In this document: in pieces, positions 7,064-7,611 of the stretch
Numbering within the stretch: the stretch's first letter is position 1
Layout: every line of letters starts with the position of its first letter
DNA from: Pseudomonadota bacterium
Lineage (GTDB): Bacteria > Pseudomonadota > Gammaproteobacteria > Pseudomonadales > Pseudomonadaceae
Direction: 5' to 3'
Length of the DNA: 7,611 nt
Assembly: GCA_023388335.1 (NCBI GenBank)
Contig: JAEWGL010000117.1
Coordinates: forward strand, 1 to 7,611
Program-made: the position numbers and the translations under genes
Notes under the pieces: model-generated
Told to the model about the DNA's origin: nothing
The model's database searches: none
Seen by the model: the letters and a program-made list of their open reading frames with translations, nothing else

Positions 7064-7091
7064 CATCGCGGGGCCCAACCGCCCCGCGATG
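7064..7091 (+). terminator. Probable end-of-operon hairpin after lldE
   Basis: CATCGCGGGGC (7064-7074) pairs perfectly with GCCCCGCGATG (7081-7091) around the loop CCAACC, giving an 11-bp stem 7 nt after the lldE stop codon. It is the strongest hairpin in the window and sits where an operon terminator is expected. No T run follows (CGAATTGG), so termination would be inefficient or Rho-assisted. It may instead protect the 3' end of the mRNA. Confidence 0.6.
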
Positions 7092-7113
7092 CGAATTGGC
7101 CAGCAACCCGATG

Positions 7114-7141
7114 GAACCCTTGTTCACGCGTCGCAGTCCAT
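7114..7141 (+). promoter_or_regulatory. Possible AlgU (sigma22/RpoE-type) promoter
   Basis: GAACCC (7114-7119), 17 bp, then TCCAT (7137-7141) resembles the AlgU pattern GAACTT-N16/17-TCnnA known in Pseudomonas. It lies 45 nt upstream of the small secreted-protein gene at 7187. The GAAC part and the spacing fit; the second half of the -35 does not match fully. No good sigma70 promoter is seen in 7092-7186. If active, it would tie the gene to envelope stress. Confidence 0.35.
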
Positions 7142-7186
7142 CCCTTAGGCCCACCTTCCAGAGGCCTTCAGCCCAAGGAGACACCC

Positions 7187-7489
7187 ATGAAAGGTACTGC
7201 GCTTTCTGCTCTTTTCGCAGCCGCCACGCTGCTGGCCTCGCCGGTATTCGCGGCCGAAGACCTCTGCGCCATCAACCTGCAGAAGATCAAGGACCATACC
7301 ACCACCACGGGCCCTACTTCCGAGGGCCTGGCGGATGCCAACAAAAAAGAAATCGAGGACGCCCAAGCGGCTCAGGCGGCAGGAAACACCAAGGATTGCA
7401 TCGCCATCACCAGCGGTGTGCTGCAACGGCTTGAAAACACTGAAAAAGGCAGCGGCTCTTCCAGTGGCGGCGGCGGCAGCGGCCAGTAG
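7187..7489 (+). CDS. Small secreted protein of unknown function
   Basis: I do not recognise this 100-residue protein. The strong Shine-Dalgarno AAGGAG (7175-7180), 6 nt from the ATG, makes it a real gene. Residues 1-22 form a classical Sec signal peptide: Lys2, hydrophobic core ~5-17, and cleavage after SPVFA, so the mature protein would be about 78 residues beginning AEDLC. No lipobox is visible, so it is probably a soluble periplasmic or exported protein. The mature part has two cysteines (Cys27 and Cys71) that could form a disulfide, a polar, Ala/Lys/Glu-rich probably helical stretch (~48-87), and a flexible Gly/Ser tail (88-99). It is separated from lldE by a strong hairpin and may have its own promoter (7114-7141), so a lactate role is not implied. 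A hairpin and then ssrA follow. Envelope-stress regulation is only an inference from the promoter-like sequence. Confidence 0.85.
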   Translation: MKGTALSALFAAATLLASPVFAAEDLCAINLQKIKDHTTTTGPTSEGLADANKKEIEDAQAAQAAGNTKDCIAITSGVLQRLENTEKGSGSSSGGGGSGQ

Positions 7490-7495
7490 GCACCA

Positions 7496-7530
7496 CGTGG
7501 GCGACGGACCTGCTGTCGACGTCGCCCGCG
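7496..7530 (+). terminator. Hairpin after the small secreted-protein gene
   Basis: GGGCGACG (7499-7506) pairs with CGTCGCCC (7520-7527) around a 13-nt loop. Three more pairs (7496-7498 with 7528-7530, one of them G-U) give an 11-bp stem starting 7 nt after the stop codon. There is no T run, so termination is probable rather than certain. The right arm overlaps the -35 box of the ssrA promoter. Confidence 0.45.
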
Positions 7531-7544
7531 CAATGACGTATACT
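7516..7544 (+). promoter_or_regulatory. ssrA (tmRNA) promoter, sigma70-like
   Basis: TCGACG (7516-7521, four of six matches to TTGACA) is followed after exactly 17 bp by TATACT (7539-7544, five of six matches to TATAAT). Transcription would start near 7551. The mature tmRNA begins at 7587, so the precursor would carry a leader of about 36 nt to be removed by RNase P. Confidence 0.7.
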
Positions 7545-7551
7545 CTGCCTC

Positions 7552-7569
7552 ACGCGTTGCAGAACGCGT
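7552..7569 (+). other. Hairpin in the tmRNA precursor leader
   Basis: ACGCGTT (7552-7558) and AACGCGT (7563-7569) form a perfect 7-bp stem with a GCAG loop. It begins at about the predicted transcription start and ends 17 nt before the mature 5' end. It could stabilise the precursor or keep the leader from pairing with the tmRNA body. As DNA it is also a palindrome just downstream of the promoter and could be a protein-binding site. Confidence 0.5.
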
Positions 7570-7586
7570 CAGCTAGAGCAGCAAAA

Positions 7587-7611
7587 GGGGCCGATTAGGA
7601 TTCGACGCCGG
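7587..7611 (+). ncRNA. ssrA: tmRNA (ssrA), 5' end only
   Basis: The sequence starting GGGGCCGATTAGGATTCGAC matches the 5' end of Pseudomonas tmRNA as I know it and shares GG(A)TTCGAC with E. coli tmRNA (T/D-like region of the tRNA-like domain). tmRNA rescues stalled ribosomes with SmpB, adding a degradation tag. Only 25 bases lie in the window; the acceptor-stem partner strand, tag reading frame and pseudoknots lie beyond the end. A promoter at 7516-7544 supports the call. Confidence 0.9.

Noticed and set aside
7335..7598. 87-residue plus-strand frame overlapping the small secreted-protein gene
   Set aside because: It lacks a ribosome binding site, runs through the hairpin, promoter and tmRNA start, and shadows a gene with a clear signal peptide and Shine-Dalgarno.
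1..7611. CRISPR arrays, insertion sequences, tRNA genes, prophage or toxin-antitoxin genes
   Set aside because: No regularly spaced repeats, transposase or integrase motifs, or tRNA cloverleaf were seen. The ssrA 3' end, a known island integration site, lies outside the window.

Overview
The window looks like chromosomal DNA from a Pseudomonas of the P. putida group. It is GC-rich. The gene order lldR<>lldP-lldD-lldE matches the lactate-utilisation locus known from Pseudomonas, the protein sequences fit that genus closely, and the last 25 bases match the 5' end of Pseudomonas tmRNA (ssrA). These identifications come from recognition; no search was run.

Layout. Positions 1-263 hold no convincing gene. 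They contain hairpin-forming, repeat-like sequence of the kind scattered between Pseudomonas genes. On the minus strand, lldR (264-1031) encodes a GntR/FadR-type regulator with an N-terminal winged helix and a C-terminal FCD ligand domain. A divergent control region of about 255 bases follows. It holds a sigma70-like promoter, a perfect 19-bp palindrome that fits a FadR-family (LldR) operator, and an A-rich AACAACAA motif beside the lldP ribosome binding site that looks like a Crc/Hfq target. On the plus strand come lldP (lactate permease, 1287-2954), lldD (FMN-dependent L-lactate dehydrogenase, 3023-4168) and lldE, also called dld (936-residue FAD/Fe-S D-lactate dehydrogenase, 4247-7057). Each of the two gaps inside the operon contains a GC-rich hairpin, and an 11-bp perfect hairpin follows lldE.

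The genes form one catabolic unit. LldP imports lactate. LldD oxidises the L isomer and LldE the D isomer to pyruvate, and both are expected to pass electrons to the respiratory chain rather than to NAD. LldR probably represses the operon until lactate binds its FCD domain, and Crc/Hfq may add catabolite repression at lldP translation.

Downstream, 7187-7489 encodes an unrecognised 100-residue protein with a clear signal peptide, two cysteines and a Gly/Ser tail. A possible AlgU-type promoter lies in front of it. A hairpin follows, then a well-formed promoter, a 7-bp leader hairpin and the first 25 bases of ssrA, which runs off the window end.

Most of the window is ordinary core metabolism. 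The less explained parts are the small secreted protein and its promoter, the post-transcriptional signals in the lld operon, the hairpin in the tmRNA precursor leader, and the repeat-like block at the start. I found no sign of an undescribed multi-gene system.
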